Both the position numbers and the translations under genes were made by a program. A stretch of DNA of 55,757 nucleotides, taken from Hondaea fermentalgiana. Taxonomy: Eukaryota; Sar; Bigyra; Thraustochytrida; Thraustochytriidae. The DNA is taken from positions 135,958-191,714 of the forward strand of contig NPFB01000013.1 in assembly GCA_014084085.1 (NCBI GenBank). Direction: 5' to 3'. How positions within the stretch are numbered: the stretch's first letter is position 1; each line of letters starts with the position of its first letter. The notes beneath the pieces are model-generated. The model was given only the letters and a program-made list of their open reading frames with translations. It made no database searches and was not told the DNA's origin. Positions 38,082 through 47,315 of the stretch are shown here, in pieces.

Positions 38082-39944
38082 ATGATGGGACCGCGCGTAG
38101 GCCTCCTCGTGCTGGCGCTGGCGCTCGCCGTCGGTCTGCTGAGCCTTGTGCGCGAGCCGGACGTGAGCGTGAACGATGCAACTACGCGAGTCGGCGATGG
38201 CGCCTACGATCTTGAGCCGCTCGTGTCTCCAAGCTTGACGGGCTGGCCGCTCAAGGTCGTCACGAAGGTCATCACGGCGTCGCCGTTCGGCCCTCTCATC
38301 CTGCGTCTTCTCATCAACGACATGGGACTGCACATGGTGCGCGAATTCGCAGCGCAGCTGCCTCGCTTGACTCCGATGTACTACCCAATGATTCGAATCA
38401 AGAATGACGAAAAGGCCGCCATTGCCGCAGAGACGCTCTCGGATCTCGAACTGGCCATGGTCCAAGAAGGCATCCCTTCAAAGGAGTCAAGCGCAGCAGG
38501 CTATTTCACCGCCTACGACTACCGTCGGGCGTATCTTGCCGGACACATGGATCCGTCCCGTGCAATGGAGGCGGTGATCCGTGGTGTTGAGCGCCTTGAT
38601 CCGCATCTACGAATGTTTTCTGCCTTTGACAAGGAAGACGTGAGAACGCAAGCGCAAGCCTCGGCCGCGCGGTGGAAGGCTGGGGAGCCGCTCAGCGTCC
38701 TGGACGGTGTACCCGTCACCATCAAGGACATGATTGAGGTCAAAGGTCAACCGCTGACGAACGGCGGCACCGTGGTTGAGATCCCAGATCGCGACGACGA
38801 GATTGTGCGACGACTTCGGGCCAAAGGTGCTATCATTCTGGGTCTCACGGTCATGCCCGAGGGAGGTGTCACCCCTCTTGGTTACAATGCTCATTTGGAC
38901 GGCACATTCAATCCCTACAACGTGACGCGATATTCTGGAGGCAGCTCGAGCGGCTGCGCCGTTGCGGTCGCATCTGGCATTTCGCCCATCTGTATCGGCT
39001 TTGACGGTGGCGGCAGTATTCGCGTGCCTTCAGCCATGTCGGGAGTCTTTGGTCTCGCCACGGGCTTTGGGCGCATCCCCTTTGACCTTGGCCTTGCGCT
39101 CACCACCATCAAGTCGGGGCCCATAGCGGCATCAAGTGCCGATGTCGCGGTTGCCTATGCTATCCTGGCCGAAGACCCTGATCCCGAGCACTTTTATGCC
39201 CAGCTCTACGATGGCGGGAACGGTGGCATGCCGCCAGCAACGCTTGCTGGTGTCTCGCAGACAGACCGCCTTGATGGCGTTCGTATCGGCGTATACTGGG
39301 ACCACTTTCGCGACGCAGACCCAGAGATCGTGCGCTCTTGTGAGGACGCTCTCGGCGCTCTCGAGGCTCTTGGTGCAACGATTGTCAACGTCACGATCCC
39401 GCACCTACGTATCATGAGCATGGCGCATGCTTCCAAGATTCTTACCGAGTTTGCCATGCTTTGGGATCTTCCTTACAGCTCAGGAAATGTAACCATGGAG
39501 GCGAACACGCTCATCACGATCGCAATCGGCAAGACGTTGACCGCAAACGAGATCTTGGCTGGCGAGCGAGTGCGGCACTGGGCCACGGACATGATTCGCG
39601 GTCTCTACGCGGAGCATCGTCTTGACGCGATCATGTCGCCCAGCACAGGCGTTCGAGTGCCCGCAATTCCGGCCGACTCGCGCAAGATTGGCGAGAGCAA
39701 CAACCCTCTCGTGCTTCAGGTTATGAAGTACATCTTTACGGCCAATCTTCTCGGCATGCCGGGCATGGCTGTCCCGGTGGGCTACGACTCGGATGGTCTG
39801 CCCCTGAGCGCGCATATGCTCGGCTTGCATTGGCACGAGCATCGCATCATGCGTCTCTCTTTTGCGCTTGAAAAGCACCATCTGAAGCGCCGTGCTCCGC
39901 CAAAGGAGAACTTTTTCAATCTTCGCGAGGAGCTGAAATTGTAA
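38082..39944 (+). CDS. Amidase-signature hydrolase (FAAH-like) with N-terminal membrane anchor
   Basis: 620 residues from the ATG at 38082; a TTG six codons upstream is not a likely start. Residues 5-22 form a hydrophobic helix (VGLLVLALALAVGLLSL), a signal anchor as in animal fatty-acid amide hydrolase. The amidase signature follows, with the catalytic Lys215 in VTIKDM, the Gly/Ser-rich SGGSSSG around 285-291 with the cis-Ser, and the nucleophile Ser312 in GGGSIRVPS. All three members of the Ser-cisSer-Lys triad are kept, so the enzyme should be active on an amide, for example fatty-acid amides. The substrate cannot be told from sequence. Length is close to animal FAAH (579). Confidence 0.92.
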   Translation: MMGPRVGLLVLALALAVGLLSLVREPDVSVNDATTRVGDGAYDLEPLVSPSLTGWPLKVVTKVITASPFGPLILRLLINDMGLHMVREFAAQLPRLTPMYYPMIRIKNDEKAAIAAETLSDLELAMVQEGIPSKESSAAGYFTAYDYRRAYLAGHMDPSRAMEAVIRGVERLDPHLRMFSAFDKEDVRTQAQASAARWKAGEPLSVLDGVPVTIKDMIEVKGQPLTNGGTVVEIPDRDDEIVRRLRAKGAIILGLTVMPEGGVTPLGYNAHLDGTFNPYNVTRYSGGSSSGCAVAVASGISPICIGFDGGGSIRVPSAMSGVFGLATGFGRIPFDLGLALTTIKSGPIAASSADVAVAYAILAEDPDPEHFYAQLYDGGNGGMPPATLAGVSQTDRLDGVRIGVYWDHFRDADPEIVRSCEDALGALEALGATIVNVTIPHLRIMSMAHASKILTEFAMLWDLPYSSGNVTMEANTLITIAIGKTLTANEILAGERVRHWATDMIRGLYAEHRLDAIMSPSTGVRVPAIPADSRKIGESNNPLVLQVMKYIFTANLLGMPGMAVPVGYDSDGLPLSAHMLGLHWHEHRIMRLSFALEKHHLKRRAPPKENFFNLREELKL

Positions 39945-40224
39945 AAAAACATATACGTGTCGAGACTCGGATCTCTCAGCAGGCATTGCATCAACATATA
40001 AATTCATTTCGTGCGAAGAAATTTAAAGAAAACATGGGCGGCTTGCGTGTCCACATGAATTGAGAACCTAGGCCTAGGCCTTGGCTCTGTCTAGGTATAA
40101 TTTGGCCACAACGAGAGTAGGTGTCGGAACATTGGACATCAATTCTCGCTGGCTGACTTGCCAACATAGCAGATCTTGCATTCGCGAACGAGACGTTGTT
40201 AGTGGCTGACTCGCCAGACAAGAC

Positions 40225-43113
40225 TTAGGCCTGATCATCGTCCTCTTCATCTTCCTCTTCGCCTTCGTCGCCCTCTTCGATATTCCCCGACACGTCCCCA
40301 AAGAGAGTCGAGTCAGGTGCACCCTTGGCGCCACCACTTTCGGCAACGTCACCACCATGATTAAAACCTAAATCTCCGGCTGCTCCAAAATGTTCTTCCT
40401 CCTCTTCATTGTCCTCATCTTCGAGATCGACGCCATATCGGTTTGCGAACGTGTTAAATTGATGCACGGAGCTGATTCGACCGAGCAGCTTGCTCTCCAG
40501 ACGGTGGCTCGTGTCTGAGCGAGGCATACGCCCACTCTGCTGAGCCTGCCAAGAGTCTTCATCTTCTTCGTCACTTGTGACGCGATCGCGTCTTTCATAC
40601 GGATCGGCATGCGAAGCAGCTGGAAATGATCCGAACATGGGCGACTTGGGACTGCCGCTGTCAAGGTCATCGTCGTCAAGTTCACCTTCGGTGCTGTCGT
40701 CATCCATGCTCCTTGCGCGAAAGACAGAGTACGAGGCCACGCGGCTCATCGGAATGCCAGCGGCGTCGTGAATCGAAGGCCCACCTCGCGCCGAGCCAAC
40801 GTCTGTGGTGAGCTGCTCCATGTCAACGTCCTGGGCCGTGCCGTGAGGCCCGGGCGCGTCGAGAGCAAGGGAGCGTTGGAAGCCGCCAGAGCGCCCGTTT
40901 GCTCTTCCGCCACACCGGCGCTGCTGTAGCCTGCGCTCAAGGCGGGCGATCTGCGACTGCATGGCATGGACACAATCGTCGAGCATGAACTCGACCATAC
41001 AGCGGCGGCGAATGCTCTGCAGCTTTGGCCATGTGATGCGCTCGCCCTCTTGAATACACGCCGCATACTCTGCTTCGGACGGGTTGCGCAAGAGCGTGAA
41101 AAAGTCGCTCGCGCGGACACGCGGATAGATTGTCACGTCACCCGAGTATTTTTGCGTGAGAACCGGAATCAGGCCCTTGAGAGGTCCGAAGATTGTGCTC
41201 TTCATGCCAAAGCTTGCGGCGTGCTTGAGGTAACTACGCCCTTGGTCCCGTGCAAATTGCGTGAGTCGGCCAATTGCTGCAAAGAAGCGACGGTCCAGGG
41301 ACGAGAGTTCCTCGAGATCACTGTGCTCATGCGGCGCGAGAATGGCGCCGTGGGGGTTCACCTGGGAGCAAATCGAGTGATTCATGTTAAAGAGCTCCGA
41401 GAGGCGCTCCATGGGCAGGTCGGCTTCGAGCGAACCATCAATCCATGTCAAACCAGCCGGATTGTACGGCTCCAGCGTGCCCTCGAGCGTCTTGACCATG
41501 AGTGTCACCGGCGCAAAGACACCGGGGATGCAGCAACTCGCGCACGAGGCGGACCACAAGGTCACGTACGGCGCAGTCAGGTAGTTGAGCAGGTTAGGGA
41601 CCTCGCGGTCACCTCCGTGAGGGGTCACGGTAATGTTGACAATGCGGCCAGTCCTGTCAAAAGCTTCCTGAAAAGTCATGTCCCCCACAATGTTGCGAAT
41701 CGCCGTCTTGAGAACGTCAATGTCGAGAAGAGTCTTGGAGTCGATCCAGCGCGGCAGCAGCTTGCGCAGAATCATAATGTAAGAGGGAAATGGGGGAGGC
41801 AGGAGCATCAGCAGGGTGCCCAAAAGGCTGTTGCCACCGTTCGTCTCGCCCGTAAATGCAGCGAGCAAAGATTTCTTAATGTACTCGGGAGGTTCCGTAC
41901 CCTGCAAAATCGCCTGAAGACCAGTGTCGATCGAGTCGGAGCGGCCGAAGAAACGCAGGTTCATTTTCTCGGGGTTAAAGAGCTCTGCCACGATTTCCTC
42001 GTCATTTTTGCACGCTAGCACCGCGGCGATAATTGAACCGGCGGAGCTGCCAGATATCACACGAGGCAGGAGACGGTGCTCCAGTAGAGTCTTGACGACG
42101 CCAACATGATAAAGTCCCATGCGGGCGCCTCCAGAAAGAAGAAGCGCGGAGCGTCCGAAGGAGTGGCGCGTCTCGGCAAAGAAGTCGAGCCGCAAGCGCG
42201 CCTTGGAAAGTTTCTCTTCAATACTCATGGGGCCTCGACCGTTGATCTTGGATGGTGTGTCGGCGCCAGGATTAAGTTCTGAGCCAGGCGTGGCCTTGTC
42301 GACCTCGGGAGTTCTGACAGGGTCCACGCCACCGTGCGCGTCTGTCTTCGTGGTCGGCGCTGAGAGCACTTCTTGGTCCATGCAGAGAAGCTCCTCGAGT
42401 TCGTCGGGGACTTGGCCCGTTGCGATGAGGCCAAAGGCGCAGCACACTACAGAAACGTACCGCTGCATCGCCTGGCGCACGAGGGGATGAAATTGGTCGT
42501 GACCAAAGTGCTTGCGCAAGAGGTCGCTTCGAAGCTCGAAGGTCAGTCTGCGCACGTCGTTGTTCACGATAAAGGCGCGGTAGCGCTCCACCTTTCCCGT
42601 GAGCTGGGCGACAATCTTGCGCTGACTCGGGTCGAGCGGGACTTCTGCCGAGCCGAGCACGTTAAGGTAGGCTTTCTCGGCCTCACGGTACTCGGGATAG
42701 GACTTGGCAGCGTCCATTTTGGCTCGGAAATGCGCCATGTTGCGGCCCCGTTCGGTGAACATGAGAATTCGCGCCCGCAATCGCTTGTACGTGTACCCGC
42801 CTGCCTGATAGAACGTCTGAAAGGCGATCGCGGCGGCGACATTGCGAAAGAGAATTTCGGGATAGAATGCCATTCTGAGCATGCGCAGCACAAAGCGCAG
42901 GATTCGCCAGACCAGGTCCAAGGCAAAATGCCGCCCCGGATTCCGCGCCGGTAGCATAAAATCTGCGGGGGAAAGCCCGCAGAGCATGAGGGTCGTCTTG
43001 GCGTGGAGTTTGGCCATCGACGCCATGGCACGCACGATCGCCATCGCGACCCTCACGGGCAGCATGAGCGGCCCCAGCGCCTGAGCAAAGTCCTGATCTG
43101 CTGCGTTCGGCAT
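40225..43113 (-). CDS. Patatin-domain triacylglycerol lipase (TGL3/4/5-SDP1 type)
   Basis: 962 residues from the ATG at 43113. The N-terminal 320 residues resemble the domain preceding the patatin fold in yeast Tgl3/4/5 and plant SDP1 lipases. The patatin domain begins at about 320 with the oxyanion loop GGARMG, the nucleophile elbow GSSAG (Ser357), and the catalytic Asp559 in WIDGS, so the Ser-Asp dyad is complete. These enzymes release fatty acids from storage triacylglycerol on lipid droplets. The last 250 residues are Ser/Asp/Glu-rich and disordered, ending in an acidic tract (GEEEDEEDDDQA), a likely regulatory tail. A few hydrophobic helices between 14 and 105 may contact the droplet. 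It is convergent with the amidase. Confidence 0.93.
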   Translation of the reverse strand: MPNAADQDFAQALGPLMLPVRVAMAIVRAMASMAKLHAKTTLMLCGLSPADFMLPARNPGRHFALDLVWRILRFVLRMLRMAFYPEILFRNVAAAIAFQTFYQAGGYTYKRLRARILMFTERGRNMAHFRAKMDAAKSYPEYREAEKAYLNVLGSAEVPLDPSQRKIVAQLTGKVERYRAFIVNNDVRRLTFELRSDLLRKHFGHDQFHPLVRQAMQRYVSVVCCAFGLIATGQVPDELEELLCMDQEVLSAPTTKTDAHGGVDPVRTPEVDKATPGSELNPGADTPSKINGRGPMSIEEKLSKARLRLDFFAETRHSFGRSALLLSGGARMGLYHVGVVKTLLEHRLLPRVISGSSAGSIIAAVLACKNDEEIVAELFNPEKMNLRFFGRSDSIDTGLQAILQGTEPPEYIKKSLLAAFTGETNGGNSLLGTLLMLLPPPFPSYIMILRKLLPRWIDSKTLLDIDVLKTAIRNIVGDMTFQEAFDRTGRIVNITVTPHGGDREVPNLLNYLTAPYVTLWSASCASCCIPGVFAPVTLMVKTLEGTLEPYNPAGLTWIDGSLEADLPMERLSELFNMNHSICSQVNPHGAILAPHEHSDLEELSSLDRRFFAAIGRLTQFARDQGRSYLKHAASFGMKSTIFGPLKGLIPVLTQKYSGDVTIYPRVRASDFFTLLRNPSEAEYAACIQEGERITWPKLQSIRRRCMVEFMLDDCVHAMQSQIARLERRLQQRRCGGRANGRSGGFQRSLALDAPGPHGTAQDVDMEQLTTDVGSARGGPSIHDAAGIPMSRVASYSVFRARSMDDDSTEGELDDDDLDSGSPKSPMFGSFPAASHADPYERRDRVTSDEEDEDSWQAQQSGRMPRSDTSHRLESKLLGRISSVHQFNTFANRYGVDLEDEDNEEEEEHFGAAGDLGFNHGGDVAESGGAKGAPDSTLFGDVSGNIEEGDEGEEEDEEDDDQA

Positions 43114-43679
43114 TCTGCCGGCGTCCTTTCTCCCGTGGCCTCCCTCGCCAAGATAACGAAAAGCGTCTGCTTCTCGCTCGTTGCACGCGCGAGTCGCGAG
43201 GGTCTCGGGGCCCTCCAGCCGCCGCCCGGGCTCGATCGCCGCCAGGCTCAGCGAGCGAGCGAGCGGGCGGGCCGCACGCCGGCCAGGCCCTGCGCTCGGA
43301 CCAGGCCCGGTCTGCTGCGGCCTGGCCTGGTCTCGGCCCAGGCCTGGCTTGGGCGGGCTGGGTCCCGTCGAGGCCGGTCTCTTCCTTCCGCCGCCCGGGT
43401 CCTGCGCGTTGGCCGTCCGCTCTCGCGCCGAGCGCTCTCCGCGCGGCGTCTGCAGCCGGCCGGCCCGCGGCGCCTGCGGGTCTGCCGCGGCGTGCGGCGC
43501 AGGCGAGTCGCGTGCTTGGTCCGCGCAGCGCAGTGCAGGGGCGCTGCTTTTGCAAAAGCTTTCTGGCTGGCGCTTTCGTCGCTTTCATCAATGGCAAAGT
43601 TGCTCTAATTGCGTGTCGGAACAGTATGTCAAGGCTTCTTTCTTTCTTTCTCAATGTCATCAGGCAGAGCTTTCGATGT

Positions 43680-43718
43680 GGCTTGGCTTGGCTGGGCTAG
43701 GCTTGGCTTGGCTTGGCG
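43680..43718. repeat. (GGCTT)n pentamer array
   Basis: About seven GGCTT units with two variants (GGCTG, GGCTA), 570-605 bases upstream of the patatin lipase start. Confidence 0.8.
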
Positions 43719-43929
43719 CTCGTGCATCGCAGTGCACTTGGCCCTTCGCTCAGGCGATCGAGGACGAGATGAAGCAGCAGCAGCAGAAGAAGAAGAAGAA
43801 GTAGGGCAGCAGAAGCAGGAGCAGAAGCAGAAGCAGGAGCAGACGGAGAAGAGGCAGCCTACGCGCGCACTGCATTACACGGCCGCCTCGCGCGTAAAAG
43901 ACCTATGGCTGTGAGTTTAGTCTGGTTTT

Positions 43930-43953
43930 ATTCGGCGCTTGGTCGCGCCGAAT
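43930..43953. other. Perfect 9-bp inverted repeat
   Basis: ATTCGGCGC, a 6-base loop TTGGTC, then GCGCCGAAT. No T-run follows, so it is not an intrinsic terminator. It could form a hairpin in RNA or be a dyad binding site. Confidence 0.7.
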
Positions 43954-44801
43954 ACGTGGTGAGCCGTTAAAGTTTGTCTAGGCCTTGGCCTTACAGCGAG
44001 TTGTTGGTCACTCGACGCAGAGTTGCCGCGGCCGGGCCGTGGCCGCGGCGGCGTCGCGAGTGAGAGTGGCTCGAAGTCGGGATCCTGCTTCTTATTCTAG
44101 GTTCGTTCATCCATCCATCTCCGGGGTGCTTCTTTTTCGGGAGCGGGGGCGGGGGGGGGGGGGGTGGGGGGTGTGGACTTTTTGGAAAGAGGGAAACGGA
44201 GGCTGCTGCTGAAGCCAGAGAGAGAGAGAGAGCGGTAGCGACAGCGACCAGCTTGTAAGTTGGACTAACAGTAAGTGCTACGGTCACATTTTCTTCTCTC
44301 CATGTTCCAGGGACGGTTTCAAGGCCAGAAAAGGGTTAAAATGCTACTAGCACAATGTCAACTTTGGGGTGAAGCTGCTGTTATTAGGGTCATCAGTCAC
44401 TATCGCACCCAGCCAATTTGCTTCCAAGATCGTGTCATACGAGCAAAAAACACGCCATCAAGCTAGATTTGCATTTCTGAGTCGTTTGCCGATGTGCTTA
44501 CACGGAACCACCTAACATAACAAAAGGCCAAGGTCGGGCAGCAGACCAAGGCCTAGGCAGGGCTAATATTTCATATAGGCCGAAACCAAGTGAGCATCAT
44601 AGTTCAACCGTGGCCAGCGCTGGTAACCAGCATGAGAGGTCGCTCCATGCTGCACCGGATATGTGCTAGGAAAGCAGTGATTCACGTCTTCACTTCAGAG
44701 TTAGCAAAGACGCGTGTCTTTGCGCCGGCAGCGTTTGCCGGCGTGGGGCACCAGGTGTCGGGCACAGGGTCGGGCCCGGGGCACGTACATCCAACGTGAG
44801 G

Positions 44802-46745
44802 ATGTCGACCCTGCCGCTGGAGGACGTGGCAGGGTCTGCGACCAGCGCCGCTCCAATACATGCGACAGCGCTGGTGAACACGCAGCACACGACTCCGCAC
44901 GAAAGCGCCTTAAATTGTGGCGCAGCAAATGTCGATTCTCTCAAGCGCATCAGTAACATCGGACTTGAATCGAATTTCGTGGAAGACGCAAGAGTCACAC
45001 TCGTGGTTCCCAATGAGATTCCCTTTGTTATTGACTCATCTGAGACCTTTGCCAAGATAATCTTTGGGAAAAGAGTTGCGAATGCCATATGGAAACTCTT
45101 TCACGGCTTTACTTTCCTCTTCCTGATGCTGGTAACCTATAGTGTTCTTGCACCGGGCATCGTTATTGACCTCCACTATAAGACACACTTTTCGCTGGTG
45201 GGCATTCTCAACCTTGCAGCGCAAATTGCTTTGGTCTTATTCATGAATCCAAAGCTCTTTGTTCACGCAATCTCGCAATTTGAGTTGCAGTATTCATCGG
45301 CGAACGTAATTGGTGCAATTGTTACCGCAATGTTCATGTTCAAGGATTGGCACGTCAAGCTTGGACTGCTCAGTGGTTCTGTTGTTCTTCTTAACTTGGC
45401 TTTCTCGGACGCCTGGCCATCTCGTTTGCGGAGGCGGACGAGTCGGGTTTTCGGGCCTCTCATGCTCATCTTTTCAACGGCAGTTCTTCTGTCCTTCTAT
45501 GCAGGGTGGGCGCGCCCAGATCGAACATCAGCAGTCTTTCTCGGCGTGAATATCGACCTCGTTGCTCGATTCACTGGTTTCGCAATGATTACAATCTTGC
45601 TGCAGTGCAAGGGACTGTACGTTGCCTTTTTTCGCCATCCAGATCGACTTCCCGTATTTTGGTTCAATTTGCGAGTGCGGCACAACGCCAAACAAAACGG
45701 GCTCCAGAACCTGCTGGGCCTGAATTCAGTGCTGACGCAACGCGACGGGCTCTCTCGGGAACTAAGGCGCGCAAAGACAAAGAGACTCAGCAAAGTCGCC
45801 AGAGTCTATGCCGCGGGAGACACGAGTTCTTTTGGAGAAGGGATCGTCGCGCTGGGTCGCGTCGCAAATGTCGGAGTCCGCGTGCTCTTGGAGCACGAAG
45901 AAGCAGAGGGTCAGAAACGCAGCATCACGACGCGAATCGTCTATGCGGAGGGTCTTCCCTTTGTTGTCGACGCGCGCGACACCATCGCAGCACGTTGGTT
46001 CGGAACAACGTTCGCGACCTATTGTTCCTATTGGGTTCGAAACCGAGCTCTGGCGGTGAGCACAGTCCTCGCTTTCACGACGGGAGAGATTGCAGCGGTA
46101 CTTTGCAACTTTGAGCGCTTCGCCTATCTTGGAATTATACCACCTTGCACGCTTATTCCCGTTGGCGCAATCTGGTTTTTTCTCTACAATGTCACGCTCA
46201 TGCAGAGATTGCTGCGCACATGGAGCGTCATTTATTTCGTGTCTGTTCTGTGGATAGGAACAGCTTCTTGGGTCATCGTGTTGACGAATAATCATTCGCG
46301 AATGGGTGTGATTGCAATGGCAATCATGGAATCCTTTGCGAGCTGTATGGACGCTTTCCCGAGCAAACTTTTGCATGGTTATCTCCGTGCCATTATTACC
46401 ATACCTGTCTTATTGTTCAACATCGGCGCCTTCTGGGGACTCTTTTTTGGCTTGTACGACACGGTAAACTATTCGATTTCTTTACCGGACATCTTCCCAG
46501 CCTTTCAGATTAGCTACGTTGACATCGTCCTGTCTTCTCTCGTTTCAACGACGATTTACTGCTTTCGGAACGTAATCGCCTGCATTCGTCGGCCGAATTG
46601 TTTTGTCAACCTCGTTATGCCGGCAAGAGCATCGCGCGCATCTGCTACTCTTGCAAACGCTGTAATTCGTGTTTTTGGAGACGCCGTTGAGGCATCCGTA
46701 AGCCCCCGAGATATGAATGGTGAAGGCGATTCGGTCGCAAGATAG
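44802..46745 (+). CDS. Polytopic membrane protein with internal duplication, family unknown
   Basis: 647 residues from the ATG at 44802; a GTG two codons upstream is not a likely start. Two halves of about 220 residues resemble each other. Each opens with a short strand ending in IPFVID (73-78) or LPFVVD (385-390), followed by a polar Asp/Thr pair and an FG; each then has about six hydrophobic helices and ends in a basic RxP element (FFRHPDRL at 277-284; CIRRPNCF at 594-601). Offset between the halves is about 312 residues. They are joined by a hydrophilic Arg/Lys-rich linker (about 290-375). The total is about 12 membrane segments. I do not recognise a transporter, channel or enzyme signature. 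The arrangement resembles two-fold pseudosymmetric transporters, but the repeated N-terminal cytosolic motif is unusual. Function unknown. Confidence 0.75.
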   Translation: MSTLPLEDVAGSATSAAPIHATALVNTQHTTPHESALNCGAANVDSLKRISNIGLESNFVEDARVTLVVPNEIPFVIDSSETFAKIIFGKRVANAIWKLFHGFTFLFLMLVTYSVLAPGIVIDLHYKTHFSLVGILNLAAQIALVLFMNPKLFVHAISQFELQYSSANVIGAIVTAMFMFKDWHVKLGLLSGSVVLLNLAFSDAWPSRLRRRTSRVFGPLMLIFSTAVLLSFYAGWARPDRTSAVFLGVNIDLVARFTGFAMITILLQCKGLYVAFFRHPDRLPVFWFNLRVRHNAKQNGLQNLLGLNSVLTQRDGLSRELRRAKTKRLSKVARVYAAGDTSSFGEGIVALGRVANVGVRVLLEHEEAEGQKRSITTRIVYAEGLPFVVDARDTIAARWFGTTFATYCSYWVRNRALAVSTVLAFTTGEIAAVLCNFERFAYLGIIPPCTLIPVGAIWFFLYNVTLMQRLLRTWSVIYFVSVLWIGTASWVIVLTNNHSRMGVIAMAIMESFASCMDAFPSKLLHGYLRAIITIPVLLFNIGAFWGLFFGLYDTVNYSISLPDIFPAFQISYVDIVLSSLVSTTIYCFRNVIACIRRPNCFVNLVMPARASRASATLANAVIRVFGDAVEASVSPRDMNGEGDSVAR

Positions 46746-47315
46746 TTGACTCCAAGGTTTTCTCGTCGAAATGAAGCGCAAAAACGAGGTTACTAGTTTA
46801 CTTTATGTGAAGCACGGATGAAAATCTCGTTTCGCAAGGCATACGAATTTCTCTTCTGAACGCTTTTACGAACCAATTGACCGAATTTTCATTTTTCAGA
46901 AAGCGCTTCTGTTAAATTCGCATGCTGCTCTTTCTTTCATTTCTAGCAGCACTGCGCGTGCCAAAACTTTTGTCTGTGCACACGGAGGACGCCTTCTTCA
47001 TCAGTGATACTGTTGGTTGCAAGTCTGCTCATCTGTAGCATTTGATGCCGACATTCTGCAGTCCTTGTGCGCGTGCGCGCGCGCGCGCGCGCTCTTCTGA
47101 CACCCTTTTTTCTCAATGCTCAGCTCTCGATTTTTCTCAATGCTCAGCTCTCGACGAATTTTCTGTCAAAACAGGCAAGGCGTGGTGGCAGAAGAAATAA
47201 TATGGGCAAAATGTGCCGCTACATGCAGCCAGCATAGGCGTTCATGACGAGCGGACAACAGAGATGTTTTCTCTTTTAGGAAAGAGGGAGTGTTTAGTTC
47301 AATCGCAGAATGTAG
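46746..47315. other. Convergent intergenic region
   Basis: A 570-base region. It contains a GC dinucleotide run at 47070-47090 and an exact 24-base tandem duplication at 47107-47154. No gene is seen. Confidence 0.6.
47107..47154. repeat. 24-base direct tandem duplication
   Basis: Two adjacent identical copies of a unit beginning TTTTTCTCAATGC and ending CTCTCGA, in the shared 3' flank of the membrane protein and SGNH hydrolase genes. Confidence 0.85.

Larger units (their letters stand above)
43114..44801. promoter_or_regulatory. Divergent intergenic region, patatin lipase / membrane protein
   Basis: A 1,688-base region, the longest in the right half. It contains a GGCTT pentamer array (43680-43718), a CAG/AAG run (43770-43855), an inverted repeat (43930-43953), a G-rich run near 44140-44172, a GA run (44216-44232) and two AGGCCTTGG-like motifs. 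No gene is supported. Confidence 0.6.

Noticed and set aside
40966..42018. 350-residue plus-strand frame opposite the patatin lipase
   Set aside because: Antisense to the conserved patatin core; GC-rich third positions keep it open. No recognisable domain.
43930..43953. Hairpin as a transcription terminator
   Set aside because: It lies between two divergent starts and has no T-run; intrinsic terminators of this kind are not used by nuclear polymerase II.
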